A stretch of 64,000 bases of DNA. It comes from Tipula vernalis. Its lineage: Eukaryota > Arthropoda > Insecta > Diptera > Tipulidae. This document shows positions 45,146-56,217 of the stretch, one piece after another; the first letter of the stretch is position 1, and each line of letters starts with the position of its first letter. The notes beneath the pieces are model-generated. The model did no database searches. It was given only the letters and a program-made list of their open reading frames with translations, and was not told where the DNA came from. The position numbers were made by a program, and so were the translations under genes. The stretch spans positions 117,294,838 to 117,358,837 of the forward strand of contig OY282558.1 in assembly GCA_958295665.1 (NCBI GenBank), written 5' to 3'.

Positions 45146-45270
45146 TCAGTCTTCACTGCTATGTTTTTGTAAACGTAGTTTTATTGTTTGGCATATCTGT
45201 TCAATATAAGCTTTCCCACACTGGCAAGCTACCTTGTACACGACATTGTTCCGTTGCTATGTCAGAATTG
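45146..45270 (-). pseudogene. Penelope-like GIY-YIG endonuclease fragment
   Basis: The minus-strand frame reads NNVVYKVACQCGKAYIEQIC, then QTIKLRLQKHSSED and a stop. This matches the start of the C-terminal endonuclease of Penelope-like retroelements (VY.I.C.CGK.YIGQT.R.L..R...H). The conserved Gly of YIG is Glu here, and the Arg and His of the R...H segment are kept. Only about 35 codons survive; RT sequence was not recognised upstream. Confidence 0.6.
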
Positions 45271-45639
45271 TGACCTTTAATTTAGAAAATTGGTGTTGTT
45301 ATTTATTAGACATATTGTTCCAATCTTAACTATATGTACGAATTTTCATCATCTTTTAGAATTTTTGTTAATTTTTCTGTAACTCCATCAACTCATCGGG
45401 ATAAATGTTACATTCATCTGCGTAATGTGGTCATTCAATCTACATTTATCAACAATTCTCGGTATTTAGTGGAATACGCTCAGAATGCATTTATATATGT
45501 TTGGAATTTTACAAATTTGTTTACACGCAAGAATGAAACGCCTCGTAGAATGAAACTGTAAATGGGTTAATCGCAGGACAAAAACCAACAGATCGGTACG
45601 ATCCTATAACTATACTTAGTTTAGTAAAAAAGGGACAAC

Positions 45640-46290
45640 TTTACGGCGAAATTAAAGGTGTCATATATTCCATAGGGTGGTCAAAGCGAGGACTAACTTG
45701 ACCGTATATGAAAAAGGGAAGTATACTAAGAAATATTCTAGAGGACACTGTGGGCGGGCACAGGGAAATGGTGGTTTTACGAAAAAAAAGAATAAAAATT
45801 CATAGAGTTACGTAAGTGCGCCAACGATGTATGTTAGCAGAAATGAAGCAGTCGGGTGAATATTGGGTTTACCTTTACACAACTGATATACTGCGATAGT
45901 GCATTGGGTAGTATAAACTTCGAATTATATCAAAACGATGTCTTTCAAAAAACTTCTTATCCTTGAAGCACAACTTTGCTACGCAATTAAAAATCAGGAT
46001 GGTAAAACTTAAAGCAAGGCGATGCTCTGTGGCATACGTCAGTAACTTCAATGTTCTCTGGCTGAAATGTTGCTACACAACATCAAAGTCCCAATTTCTT
46101 ATCGGGACTTGAGGCGGCTGCTCCGTGAATGCAACGCCTGCGTCGGATGCATAAACACGCAAACTAAAATAATTTTTGTAGGAACTGCCCCTCTATTTAA
46201 ATGGAGAAAAATGCAATTTGAATTGTGCATGCAAGTAAGATTATTACACACAAGAGGAAAGGAAGTTGTTTTAACTCTTCGGCTTTAACC
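45640..46290 (+). other. Unrecognised coding-like debris
   Basis: Short plus-strand stretches such as RQRCMLAEMKQSGEYWVYL (about 45820-45880) and LLHNIKVPISYRDLRRLLRE, then CNACVGCINTQTK (46070-46165) look protein-derived. The Cys pair hints at an integrase zinc-binding region, but the match is too weak to name. Confidence 0.25.
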
Positions 46291-46699
46291 TTCTGTTAGC
46301 AATATATTTTAGAATTGTACATCAGGACTTAATTGAAAAATTTATATTTAAACCAATCACCGATGTTTAAAATATTCAATTGATCAAAAACCAAGTTTTT
46401 CTATATTGTGCAAACTATACACATGTACATGTGTACTTTATGTACAGTATAACAATAGAATTTTTGTCGTTGTCATGGGAGGCTCAAACATTTCGGAATA
46501 CTCCCACAAAATATTAAGCCTAGAATATTACAATAATTTTTAAAATCATGAAATCAAATTTCGAAAATTTTATGTCAACGGAAAAAACGGAACCCATCTA
46601 TGTGAAAGCAATGCTATCGTAATATCGAAAATGATCTCAAAAATACCACCACTGTAGAGGCCGTGCTTTTCAACTTTAAGTAGAAAATCGACAAATCTC

Positions 46700-46905
46700 A
46701 ACATTCAATTCTCTCTTAAAATCAACGCGACTTGAAAAATTCCATTCAATCCCGAATAAGCTCCCAAATTAACCGCTGACTCCTACTTAACTCAATTCCA
46801 ACTAAAATCCAACTCAACCTTAACTCAACCCTAGTCAAAACTCAACTCAACGTGCAACCTAGGCCTTTAGACAACCCCAAACAACATTAATTCAACCCAA
46901 AAATC
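46700..46905 (+). repeat. Degenerate CAACTC(AA)-rich tract
   Basis: Frequent CAACTC, AACTCAA and CCAACT words at 8-20 bp spacing (e.g. AACTCAACCTTAACTCAACC is typical of the style). This is the reverse-complement flavour of the tract at 30880-31260. Confidence 0.55.
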
Positions 46906-47369
46906 AACATATGGTCATAAATAAATGCCCAGCTGAACTTAAATATTCTGAAAACGGAGATTTCCATTCTAATTTTAAAATTAAATTTCCATTTTTCCGG
47001 AATTTAAATTTTTTTTTGCAAAAATATTTTTTATTAATTCTAGCAGCCAATTTAGGATTTTTTGAATTGGGATTTTGTAAATTGAAATTTTGATTTTGGG
47101 ATTTTGAATTTGAAAATTTGATTTTGAGATAGCGTACTCAACCCCGAATGATCGTTCGAAAGAAAGATAAAAAACGGTTTTTATGTTGAAAAGGTAAAAA
47201 TTCCGGAAGGCACACATTTATTGTTTTTCTGGTTCAAACTTAAAAAAGGGAAAATGCTGTGTTACCCTTTCAATAAGAGAAAATTCACACAATATTTGAA
47301 ATGATCCAGTTTGTGTTAGACATACATACGAACACAATAAACAAATATCTTTTTCATGCAGTTGTTAAC

Positions 47370-47515
47370 CAACTAGGCCAGAGTCAACTCGGTGACTGTT
47401 AACTCGGCGATGTTAACTCGGCAGCGCTTCACTTGGCGACGGCCAACTCAAATAATTCAATGCTGAGTTGATTTAATCAAGATGGTTTCGCCAAGTTGAC
47501 CGCCGGCTTTTTAGT
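47370..47515 (+). repeat. Short (T)CAACTCGGCGA / TTAACTCGGC repeat
   Basis: Five or six imperfect copies of GTTAACTCGGCGAC-like words, ending with a GTTGA/TCAAC inversion near 47465-47500. Confidence 0.55.
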
Positions 47516-48480
47516 AATAATTTTAGCTGTACTAACCCAGACCCATTATAGGCCTACGTAATACTTTTTCAAAACAGTTTTAAAATATCAAAACAGACCT
47601 ATCAGTTCTAAGAGGTCACCGAAGGATGTTAATGTAACTTAAAAATTTAAAAAATTTAGTAAACAAAACACAAAAACCCGGGTGACTCGTTATAGAGACA
47701 AGGGATTTAAATTTGGTTTAAAAAATTAAATGATTTAATATGAAAATATAAGACATATAGAGAGGTCTGTCAAGTTTTGGATTGTTAGAAAATGAAGTTC
47801 GATGAACCGAAAATTCGTGTACTGTTTTCAATGTTGATATCTGCGAACGAATTGGGAAGCGTTTAAAACACATAACACGTCTGAAAAGATTTTCTTCGGC
47901 CTCACAAACTTTAGGATTCTCACATCATTTAGACGATGGTCGAAGATCGGCTAATATTAATTGAAAGTAAAAACATTGGAGAATTCAGCCTAAAAAGATT
48001 TATTAGCAACTCAAGTATAAACTCTACTTAGGACAGAGAGCTCAATTACGACATGAAAGAACCACATCGACAGTTGATGCGAGCCATCATTGCAAACGAG
48101 CCCAACGAAGGTCTAAAAACATTTCATATATTTAAATCCTTGTGAAGGTAACCTTCTAAAGTTCCCAGTGTTTTCAAGCTAGCAACTTCAACCTGGTTTG
48201 GTTTTTGGAGTCAGAAATTAGACTGATTTAGTTTCCAAATAGATTTTACAATATTTTGAAGATGACCGAAGTACTTGCAGGAAAGAACTTTCCAAGCAAT
48301 GAACTCAATTACCTGGATCGTGAATGGCAATGTATAAGAAAGAAAAACACCTGGAAAATTTGAATTTGATTTTGGAAAATTCGAACCTTAAGGAAAAAAA
48401 AGAAATTTTCTCTATCTTTGTTACACACTAAATATTTTTTCTGTGCCTCAGAAGAGGTTTACAATTTAATCCGTTAGAGT
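47516..48480. other. Non-coding stretch
   Basis: No gene recognised. AT-rich, with short frames that match nothing I know. Confidence 0.35.
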
Positions 48481-48483
48481 TTA

Positions 48484-50316
48484 CAGTGAGATACGAAAGT
48501 CTACATACACCACTAAAATTTGCAAAATCGTGCTAATTAAAACGAATTAAAAAGTGTAATATTAATTAAATAATATATTTAAACCAAACAAAAAGGTAAC
48601 TGGATAAAAAAAAACTAATGCAACAATTTCCAAAAAAATCTAAAAATTAATAAAATATATATCACAAAAGTTCACAAACAGTGAATAAAATCAAAATAAT
48701 CTTGTACAGACACGCTTAAGAACTAACAGTAATATTTAGTTGGGCCACCATTAGACTCAATAACAGCGCTTAGTCGCCTAGGCATTGATAAAACCAAGAT
48801 CTCAGTATCCGCTGGTGAAATTTTACCACGTGCATTCGAAAGGGCACTTTTCAATGAATATCGGTAATCCTATATTTTCGGACATTTCGTTTCAGATCAT
48901 ACCAGATATGCTCTATTACATTTAGATCCGGTGACTGGGGAGGCGAATGAAGTTATTTCGGTACATTGTACAGAAGCCATTGCCTTATTGCCATCACCAT
49001 ATGCTTTGGATCGTTATCTTGATATAAGATCCATTGGTTTTAAATTGCTATGCAATATGTTGAAATACTGTCGGTAGTCCGTAGTACCTTCGATGAATAC
49101 CAATTGTCCGACACCAGATGCAGCCATAGATCATTAAACCTTTACGCTGCCAACCGTCGTATTTAACAGTGGGAAGCACTTTTTTTTAAGGCATCTCTTG
49201 GTTAGCTTTTCGCCAAATTATGTTTCGAACATCCTGTGCGTAAAATTTTATTTTTATTTTGTTTATTTTGAACACTTCCTCTGTTATTAAAATTTCGTAT
49301 TATTGTTTGTATGGTTGCCCGACTTCAACCAACAATTTTAGATATTTCATTATAACTGTTATTCTACTCCCTTACCTTTAGTATTAAATTTCGAATTTCA
49401 ATTGATGCTTCCGTTTGACGCACTATTTTTTAATCCCAAAGCCGAAAAATATTTTAAGCACGAGACAAATGCTAATGTTATACTGAATGTGCCAATATGT
49501 GCTTATATATATTTACAAAAAAAGATAATGGTACTTTGTACCGTTTCGGTAGACCGTTTTGTGATGCGACTTTATCGTATTTTTATCGAATAATTTTTTT
49601 TGATTAAATACATTGTTGGAGCACAAGCCTTTTTGTGCTGTTGTTCCCTTTTTTTTGCAGTTTTTAAATATATTAAAAAAAAAACTTTAGTTTTATTGGT
49701 TGATGTTTTTTATTTGACTTTCAAAATGCATCTGGTCTTTATTAATTATTTTTTTTGTTGTTAACACATATTTGAGACTAATACATGTATAGCCAAAAAG
49801 AATGAAGCTGGCAATGATTTTCTTGTTATACAACATAAGGTAAATGGTATAATATAATTCTTACATGAAATCGACTATACTTAATTTGTACTGTCAAATA
49901 TATGTCAACAAACAATAGTACGTGATTAAAGAAAATATTGGTAAGTAATTAATAAATTTAGGTAATAATAATTTTACAATGTTTAGTTTCGTTACAGAAC
50001 CACAACAATAGGTCGACAAAAATTTAGATAAGTATAAATTTAACTAAAGTTAACATATTAATTCATATTGTTTTTTTTTGTTTCAGATTTCATTTGAATG
50101 GCTAAAATAATAAATATACTGGGTGGTTAATATATGTGTAATAATAAAGATGTTAAATTAAATTGTATGTGTTTTCTGTTTTGTTCATGAGACATCTGGA
50201 GCTGGTGGTCGATGCATGAACATACATTATTTAATTAAAATAAAAAATTTTAATTCCTATCATTTGTTTCCATTTTGTAAGTTTTAGTGGTGTATGCAGA
50301 CTTTTGTGTCTCACTG
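48484..50316 (-). mobile_element. Second Tc1-like transposon, decayed, 1833 bp
   Basis: The left terminus CAGTGAGATACGAAAGTCTA continues CATACACCACTAAAA; the right end is its reverse complement over about 35 bp with four mismatches. TA flanks at 48482-48483 and 50317-50318. The coding part occupies only the left 0.9 kb (minus strand). 49600-50280 is a long AT-rich leader, possibly including inserted sequence. Termini differ from the 36.5-kb Tc1-like element, so this is a separate family. Confidence 0.9.
48735..49415 (-). pseudogene. Tc1-like transposase (DD34E) pseudogene with internal deletion
   Basis: Minus-strand pieces in order: the HTH region SIEIRNLILKVRE, then ISKIVG and SRATIQTIIRNFNNRG (about 49405-49260), then after a deletion ANQEMP...KYDGWQRKGLMIYGCI (about 49230-49120), YQDNDPKHMVMAIRQWLLYN (about 49020-48965), a stop, and SPDLNVIEHIWYDLKRNVRK (about 48930-48870). 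The second Asp (QDND) and Glu (VIEHIW) are 34 residues apart. The second HTH and the first catalytic Asp region are missing, and several stops and frameshifts are present. Confidence 0.85.
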
Positions 50317-50319
50317 TAA

Positions 50320-51260
50320 TTTTTACTAATCAATGGAATATTATATCGACTGAGTTAACCCAGCTAGGAGGAAATTTCCTTCCGTATTAATTAACAACCG
50401 GATGCAATACATCATAAGAAACATATTTATTCTACTAATACAAACATAAGTAAAAAATATTACAAAAAATTAACTTGTGAAGGTCAATAATATGATGCTA
50501 CCACTAAATTCCGGACCTAACTGTATACACACAAAATCATGGTCAAGTTCAATTTATTTGTCTCATCGTTTAAGACATGTTCTAAGTAAATATTTTGTTC
50601 TAGAGAGTGTAATATGCTAATAAGACAATAAAAATGTGATAAACTCATTAATTATTTATTTACTCTAAGTAGTAAAGAATTTTATACTATCAAGCTATTT
50701 ATACAAATTCAAACAAGTTAGTTTTAAGAAATAACATTTTGACAAGTGGTATTCTCAAATGGCTAAAACTAGTTTCTTGATATGTAAAATTCTAAGGAAA
50801 GTTTATATCAATACATCTATCAACCGTATCGCATAATCGCATAAAATAATCTCGTGAGACCATGTGATAATTTGTTTTTGTTTTCAGACAATTACTTCTT
50901 CAAGGTAATCGCATTTTAATATTCGGATATTTATATAATTATTATCTTACTTTGGAAGACAAGAGAGTTAGAAAATACAAGTATTGTTTGTTGCAGGAAG
51001 TTGTGTTCGTTTACGCTGTAAGGTAACGATGACCTTAATTGACAAACGATTAATATACAGTCACGTGATCAGCGAAAGAATAAAATTTCCAAAATTATTT
51101 TAATTTAGACAGCTAATCTAAACAATACACAATTATTATTTAGTTTCAACAGTAGTAATTAATTTGCAAAATCAAGATAAAAATTACACAAAAATAAATC
51201 CGCTTAAAATCTACAGTGAATAAATGTGCATGGAACTTTTAATCTCTTTATTAAAATCCA
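50320..51260. other. Non-coding AT-rich stretch
   Basis: No gene seen. 50505-50545 is a diverged relative of 38810-38850 (shared AAAATCATGGTCAA context). Confidence 0.4.
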
Positions 51261-51265
51261 AATTT

Positions 51266-51382
51266 TTGTCTATCCGACTCCTCGGACGACATTTTTCCCA
51301 CAAAGGGTCCATTGAAGATCGCCAAACCAGCTATTTCTATTTTAGAAACGGACGCTGTCCTTAAAACATGTCACGGCTTTTA
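51266..51382 (+). repeat. Dispersed repeat, copy of the sequence at 62339-62450
   Basis: TTGTCTATCCGACTCCTCG, then CCCACAAAG.GTCC and later GTCACGG.TTTT are shared in order with 62339-62450 in the same orientation, with moderate divergence. Confidence 0.65.
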
Positions 51383-53500
51383 TTAAATTTGGAGACCCCT
51401 TCCCCAATATCACAATTGATCATGATAATATAAATCTGCTAGACTCTAGAATCTTAGACTCACAATTAATGTCAGATTATTTAGAACAGTGTCATTGTTG
51501 AATAGCAATCAAAGTCGTTTTCGTAATTTTTCATCTTCGACCTTTAACAATCAGATCCAGTATTGATAATCTTCAATAACGTTATTTACTCCATCCAAAA
51601 TGCTCAAAATTTATTTTCTAAAAATGTGTGTCGTTTGTTCAGATCACAATATTATGTGAGCAACGTAAGAATGGGCCGAACTAAGTACTTCAGTCTGGAT
51701 GGGCCATCGCTGTTGGCTATTCGAGAATACAAAATAATAAAACACAAACAATACACGACAATAATCTTTTGTTACCGAATCCCACCTCCTTAGCATTTCA
51801 TTTTCTATATCTCCAAGCGCCTTTCTCCTAAACTTGCTCTACCCTAATGGCATGGTATTATTTTAAAGGTCTCTCCTAGTACTTTGTTATTAAGATTTAT
51901 ATACGACCTTTAACACCAAGATAATTTATTACTCAGAAATAATACCTTTAAAGGCGATTATATTAAAGCAATTCACAAATAATGTATTGATCAATATGTC
52001 GTTGAAATTTCAAACATTAAAATGTCAATAAAACGTTACAGAAATTTAAATGTCACAGAAATGAGGACGTCTTGCTAGAAGCTTACTTCTAAATATTATT
52101 TTTAAATGTTGACGATATTATTTGCCACCAGCAAAGTATTTTAGATAAGTTTAGAAACTTAAATTCCATATTACATTAGGGAACAATTGCTGCAATGTGG
52201 AAGGTGTATTAACCGTAGAAAAATATTTCTTCGAAAAGTTCGACATTACCTTGGCAAAAAAGTAAACAAATTTATATTGCTCCTATTTATTAAAACGGCT
52301 CTATGCAATGCTTCTAAGATAAATGATGAATTGTCAATTTTATCATAAATATAGCAAAAAAAAAAATCGTCGGTCCTGTTTTTGGGAAAATCTGGTTGGC
52401 AGTTTTTCCTTCCACTACAACTCCCTCTATTCTAGACTCGAATGGACCTAAAAGTTAACACAATCTAAAGGACGGAAGGACGGACACGAAACTTTCCTAA
52501 TCGATTTTTCGGGGTCCTAGTAACCTAATTCGTCGAGAAATTTGAAAATCTGGAACACAATTTTTTTTAGCGATTACAATACTTACCCAATATAACTTCG
52601 TTATAGTGGAAAAAGTAGAAAAAAAATGTGTTAGGAAAGTTGTGAATCCTTGGCATTGATGTTTTTTATATCTTTATGCACGTGGTTCATTAAAGTTTCA
52701 ATTAATGAATGATTTGTAGTTTTAAGATTAAGTAGCAAAATGTTTATAGTGTAACAAATTTTTTAATTATTATTTAATACATTATGATAGATTGTTGTTA
52801 AGTTGATCTTTAACATTTTAAATTTTAATTTGCATATTGTAAAGAAATAACTATACTGATGATGATGTATAGATTATTTTTTATTGGCAAATTGTTTAGT
52901 TCGATGATTTCGCATGAAACACAGAAAAGCGATTGAATATAAACCAAACAAATTTATATTAATGTTTATGCTATAAATATGTTTATTACTATTATCTTAG
53001 TTTACCTTGTAACAAATTAATTAATATAGGCAATACTAATTATTTATAAAACCCAGTAAGCCACCTCGACACAGAAAGTCAAAAATCAGTCATCGTATAA
53101 TTACTAGTTTAGAGGCATAGATTAAAATGTCACGCTTGTGGATCACATCCACAAATAATTGGTGTAAAATTAATTGCAATCAATATCGACATTAAAAATA
53201 TCACAGACGAATGTATATTTCAAACGGCGGTTAACCTACCTTTGTTTTTCCGTGTTCTACACATTTGCTACTTTTTTTCGGGTTCATCTATGCAATCTGT
53301 TCGTCGGCTCAAGAAACTCCCGACTCTTTTGCAGTTCACTTTTACGTCTTACTTTACGCAGCAGCAGTCAAATCAAGGACATACGGCTATAGACCAGTTT
53401 TGTATAAACCTCCACCAAATGCCAGCCTATAGTGCTGACATGAAAGGTGGGTCAGTCCATGGATTCTGCACTCTCAACAGAGAGCCATAGTTGTGTTCAT
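51383..53500. other. Long stretch without a supported gene
   Basis: AT-rich, no recognisable protein. A GGACGGAAGGACGGAC repeat near 52470 sits in a phrase common in fly intergenic repeats. Frames at 51563-51793 and 53174-53490 match nothing I know; the latter lie in a more GC-rich island (53230-53600) that is probably a transposon. Confidence 0.35.
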
Positions 53501-53604
53501 CGTCATCACCGATCGTAATCAGATGATGAAAAATCCCTTTTGCATCCCGCCCCTATCGCGATTCGAACCCGGTACCACCCGATCCCCGATGCTGGTTAGT
53601 CTAC
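53500..53604 (-). other. tRNA-like / SINE-like pol III box B region
   Basis: On the minus strand GGGTTCGAATC (53570-53560) fits the RNA polymerase III B box (GGTTCGANTCC). It lies in GC-rich sequence unlike its surroundings (GGTACCGGGTTCGAATCGCG, then GGGGCGGGATGC). No full cloverleaf can be drawn. The place where an A box would be expected is cut by the MITE at 53608-54021. A tRNA-derived SINE is the favoured reading; a chance match is possible. Confidence 0.3.
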
Positions 53605-53607
53605 TTA

Positions 53608-54021
53608 CAAGGGAACCTTTTGAACTGTGGAATTCAAAAAAATTATAAAATCTATTCTAAGTTGTATTACTCTGTGAGACATTAACGAAACTATTTTTTT
53701 TATCGACAAACAAGCCTTTTTTTAGGGGTTACAAAACCCTTAATTTCCGAAAAAGGTAATTTCATCGCCTCAAAAAAACAAATGCTACCCTCATAATCTA
53801 CGGATTGCTTGTACTTTTTATGAGGAATAATTGCCAATTTGTTGTATCAAAAAAAAAAGTCAAGTAGAAGCCGAAATATATCGAAAAACGTATTTTTTTT
53901 AGGTTAAATTAAGGGGAAGTTTTAACCCCTAAAAAGGGCTTGGTTGCCGATAGTAAAAATGGTTTCGATTAGAATAGCTTTTATAATTTTTCTGAATTTG
54001 ACAGTTTAAAAGATTCCCTTG
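53608..54021. mobile_element. MITE, 414 bp, about 140-bp arms, TTA target duplication
   Basis: The left end CAAGGGAACCTTTTGAACTG is mirrored at 54002-54021. The arms pair over roughly 140 bp with about 80% identity (including CAAGCC..TTTTTAGGGGTT and its complement). TTA lies directly on both sides (53605-53607 and 54022-54024), as in Harbinger/Tourist-type insertions. No coding capacity. Inserted next to the box B-like sequence. Confidence 0.85.
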
Positions 54022-54024
54022 TTA

Positions 54025-55110
54025 GTAGCCAAAATAAATTTCATGACAATTGTTTTAAATGTCTGTGCCCACGTGTCACCACCCGTTAAAGCAAGTAAAC
54101 TTTTAAGCGCTGCCTAAATTATTGGTAGCACCGTTTCCAGTATAGGTAAATGCTACATGCAGCTGGTAGCCTACTTTGAATAGAAAGTTGAACACTTTTG
54201 TATGTTCCGTCGTTCGTTGTGTAATTTATTTAAGAGGAATAAACATCAAAAGTAAAGTTTCGCAAGCTTAATTGAAGGATGCTGGATCAACTAAAAACTT
54301 TCATTTTCCAGTATAGAGTCAGTCGAGTAAATTTATTTCTGTAGAAAATATTTATTTTAAATTAATTGAATTTTTCAAATTCTTACGTTCGAATTGTGCA
54401 CAATGCCAAAATGTTCCAAAAAGTGAGATTATGAGTTCCTGTCAAGAAACCGAGAATTTTTTTTCCCGATGAATTTCATTGCTCTTCTTCATTCGGGCTT
54501 TCCGAACTTGGTTGAAAACTGTCATGTAAACATAGAAACGGTTCTCAGCACGCGAGGAGATCATTTAATATTTGAGTTTTTTCCGTGTTTACCGCGTTGT
54601 AATAACTTCGATCCCAAATATGCTTAATAAAATGACTGTCATGTTTTCAAAATTGGTAGCAAAATGAATGAGTCCTTATAATTCATTATTAGTGAAAAAA
54701 TTATTAGCTGAACGACTTTATTTATGAAATAAATAATGGTGAACTTCAATTTTTCATTATTTCAACTTCGATAATAATCTTAAATTTTTCAATCCAATGA
54801 TATCAGATCATGATTTAATGTAATTTTTATTTAGTCTGGTAACTAAAAAAATAAAATTTGATTTTGTTACTCAGAATCTTGTCCTCTATCACCTCTTCGA
54901 TATAATACAGTTAATTCCGTCGTTTCTTTTTTAATTTCTCAATTTCTCGAGAAAAGAGATTTAAAAATTTCTAATCGAGACAATAACTCCCGATCGCAAT
55001 CTCTATTAGCGACCTAGCCTTCAAACCTAGTGAATTAGTGACCTAGCGTGTCAAATTTATTTTCTTCGATTTTATTTGAAATGGGCGCCGAAATAAATCT
55101 CGCAGGGGCA
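54025..55110. other. Non-coding stretch
   Basis: No gene recognised. AT-rich, with one short GACCTAGC duplication near 55009-55046. Confidence 0.35.
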
Positions 55111-55121
55111 CCTTAGATGCA

Positions 55122-55810
55122 CCGGCTCTGATGGCACTGTCCTACTGGAACCACATATTCTGAGCATCTATACCTTCCAATTCATCAAATAAAATATTTG
55201 TAATCATATTCCGGTATCGAGGTCTATTTACAGTAACAACAATTCCAGCTTCGTCAAGATCATGCGGTATCCTTGTTAAGGTAACTAAACAATTTTCGCA
55301 TGTTTGCTGGAAAACTGTCGTGGACATTTTTGCATAATTAGTCCAGCAGGTTAGGCATTTTAGCATACTTCTGAAGAAAAATAATAAAAAGACGTCTACC
55401 TGGCTCATAAGGCAAATCCTTTTTCAAATTTTGTTCATTTACAAATCCACCAAGTTCAGAATTGGCGACGAAATCTAAAGTCTGATAGTTCTGTATTCCG
55501 AGTTATCTGATTTTAGTATGCCTTCAAATGAAGATCTTTGTGCAAAGTTCTGAATAATATGGTTCGTGGAATGTGTAATTGCTGTGAACGGATGTTTTTC
55601 GACTCTCGTTAACACTAGCACTTACAGCAGCCATATTTTCTTCTGAACGACTACTAAAATGGTATATTTTGCTTTTTTTATCTCTTACCGGTTTCCATAA
55701 ATTTTGCAACAATTTCATATTCTGTACGAAATTTTCTTACAACTTCTTGTTCAGTAGACAAAAAATGTTGAAATTGATTTTTAATAAAACCACCAGAGTC
55801 AGTCATTGAA
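55122..55810 (-). pseudogene. mariner-like transposase pseudogene
   Basis: Minus-strand pieces in order: an N-terminal HTH part (EQEVVRKFRTEYEIVAKFME, about 55755-55695), a frameshift, SSRSEENMAAVSASVNESRK (about 55660-55600), then, after scrambled sequence, DEAGIVVTVNRPRYRNMITN and ELEGIDAQNMWFQ (55260-55142), followed by a stop and DSA. The last segment is the stretch leading to the second catalytic Asp (MWFQQDGA) in a mariner-related group common in insects. Sequence is lost after that Asp. The first catalytic region is missing. It is different from the other two mariner loci. Confidence 0.7.
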
Positions 55811-56217
55811 ATGTGCTCTTTGTTGTTTTATTGTAAGGTGGAGCCACATTGAATAAAGGTATTTTAAGTCCAGTACACTTTAGTCAGTTTTTGATGTAAC
55901 TAAACCCAACAATTTAGTCCGTTTTGATATGACGATGGAAAGTTATGGAAAGTTATAAATTATAATTATTTACAAAATATAAATTCAATATACGACTAGT
56001 CAAACAAAAACGTTAATTTAAGTTTTATTTATGCATATAAGCAAAAAATTAATGATAATAATAACACAGGCCAGACAAAATTTGGCCAAACCTTTTATCC
56101 AGAAAGCAGATTAAATTTTTCCGAAGGTTTTTGATACGCTTTATTCGAATCCGAGGTCAGAGCTTCTTTGATGGCTCCAGTTTTCAAGATATTCTAATCT
56201 AACAGTGCGAAAATTAC

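Noticed and set aside
46430..46445. Perfect palindrome ACACATGTACATGTGT
   Set aside because: Short simple-sequence palindrome; no associated feature.
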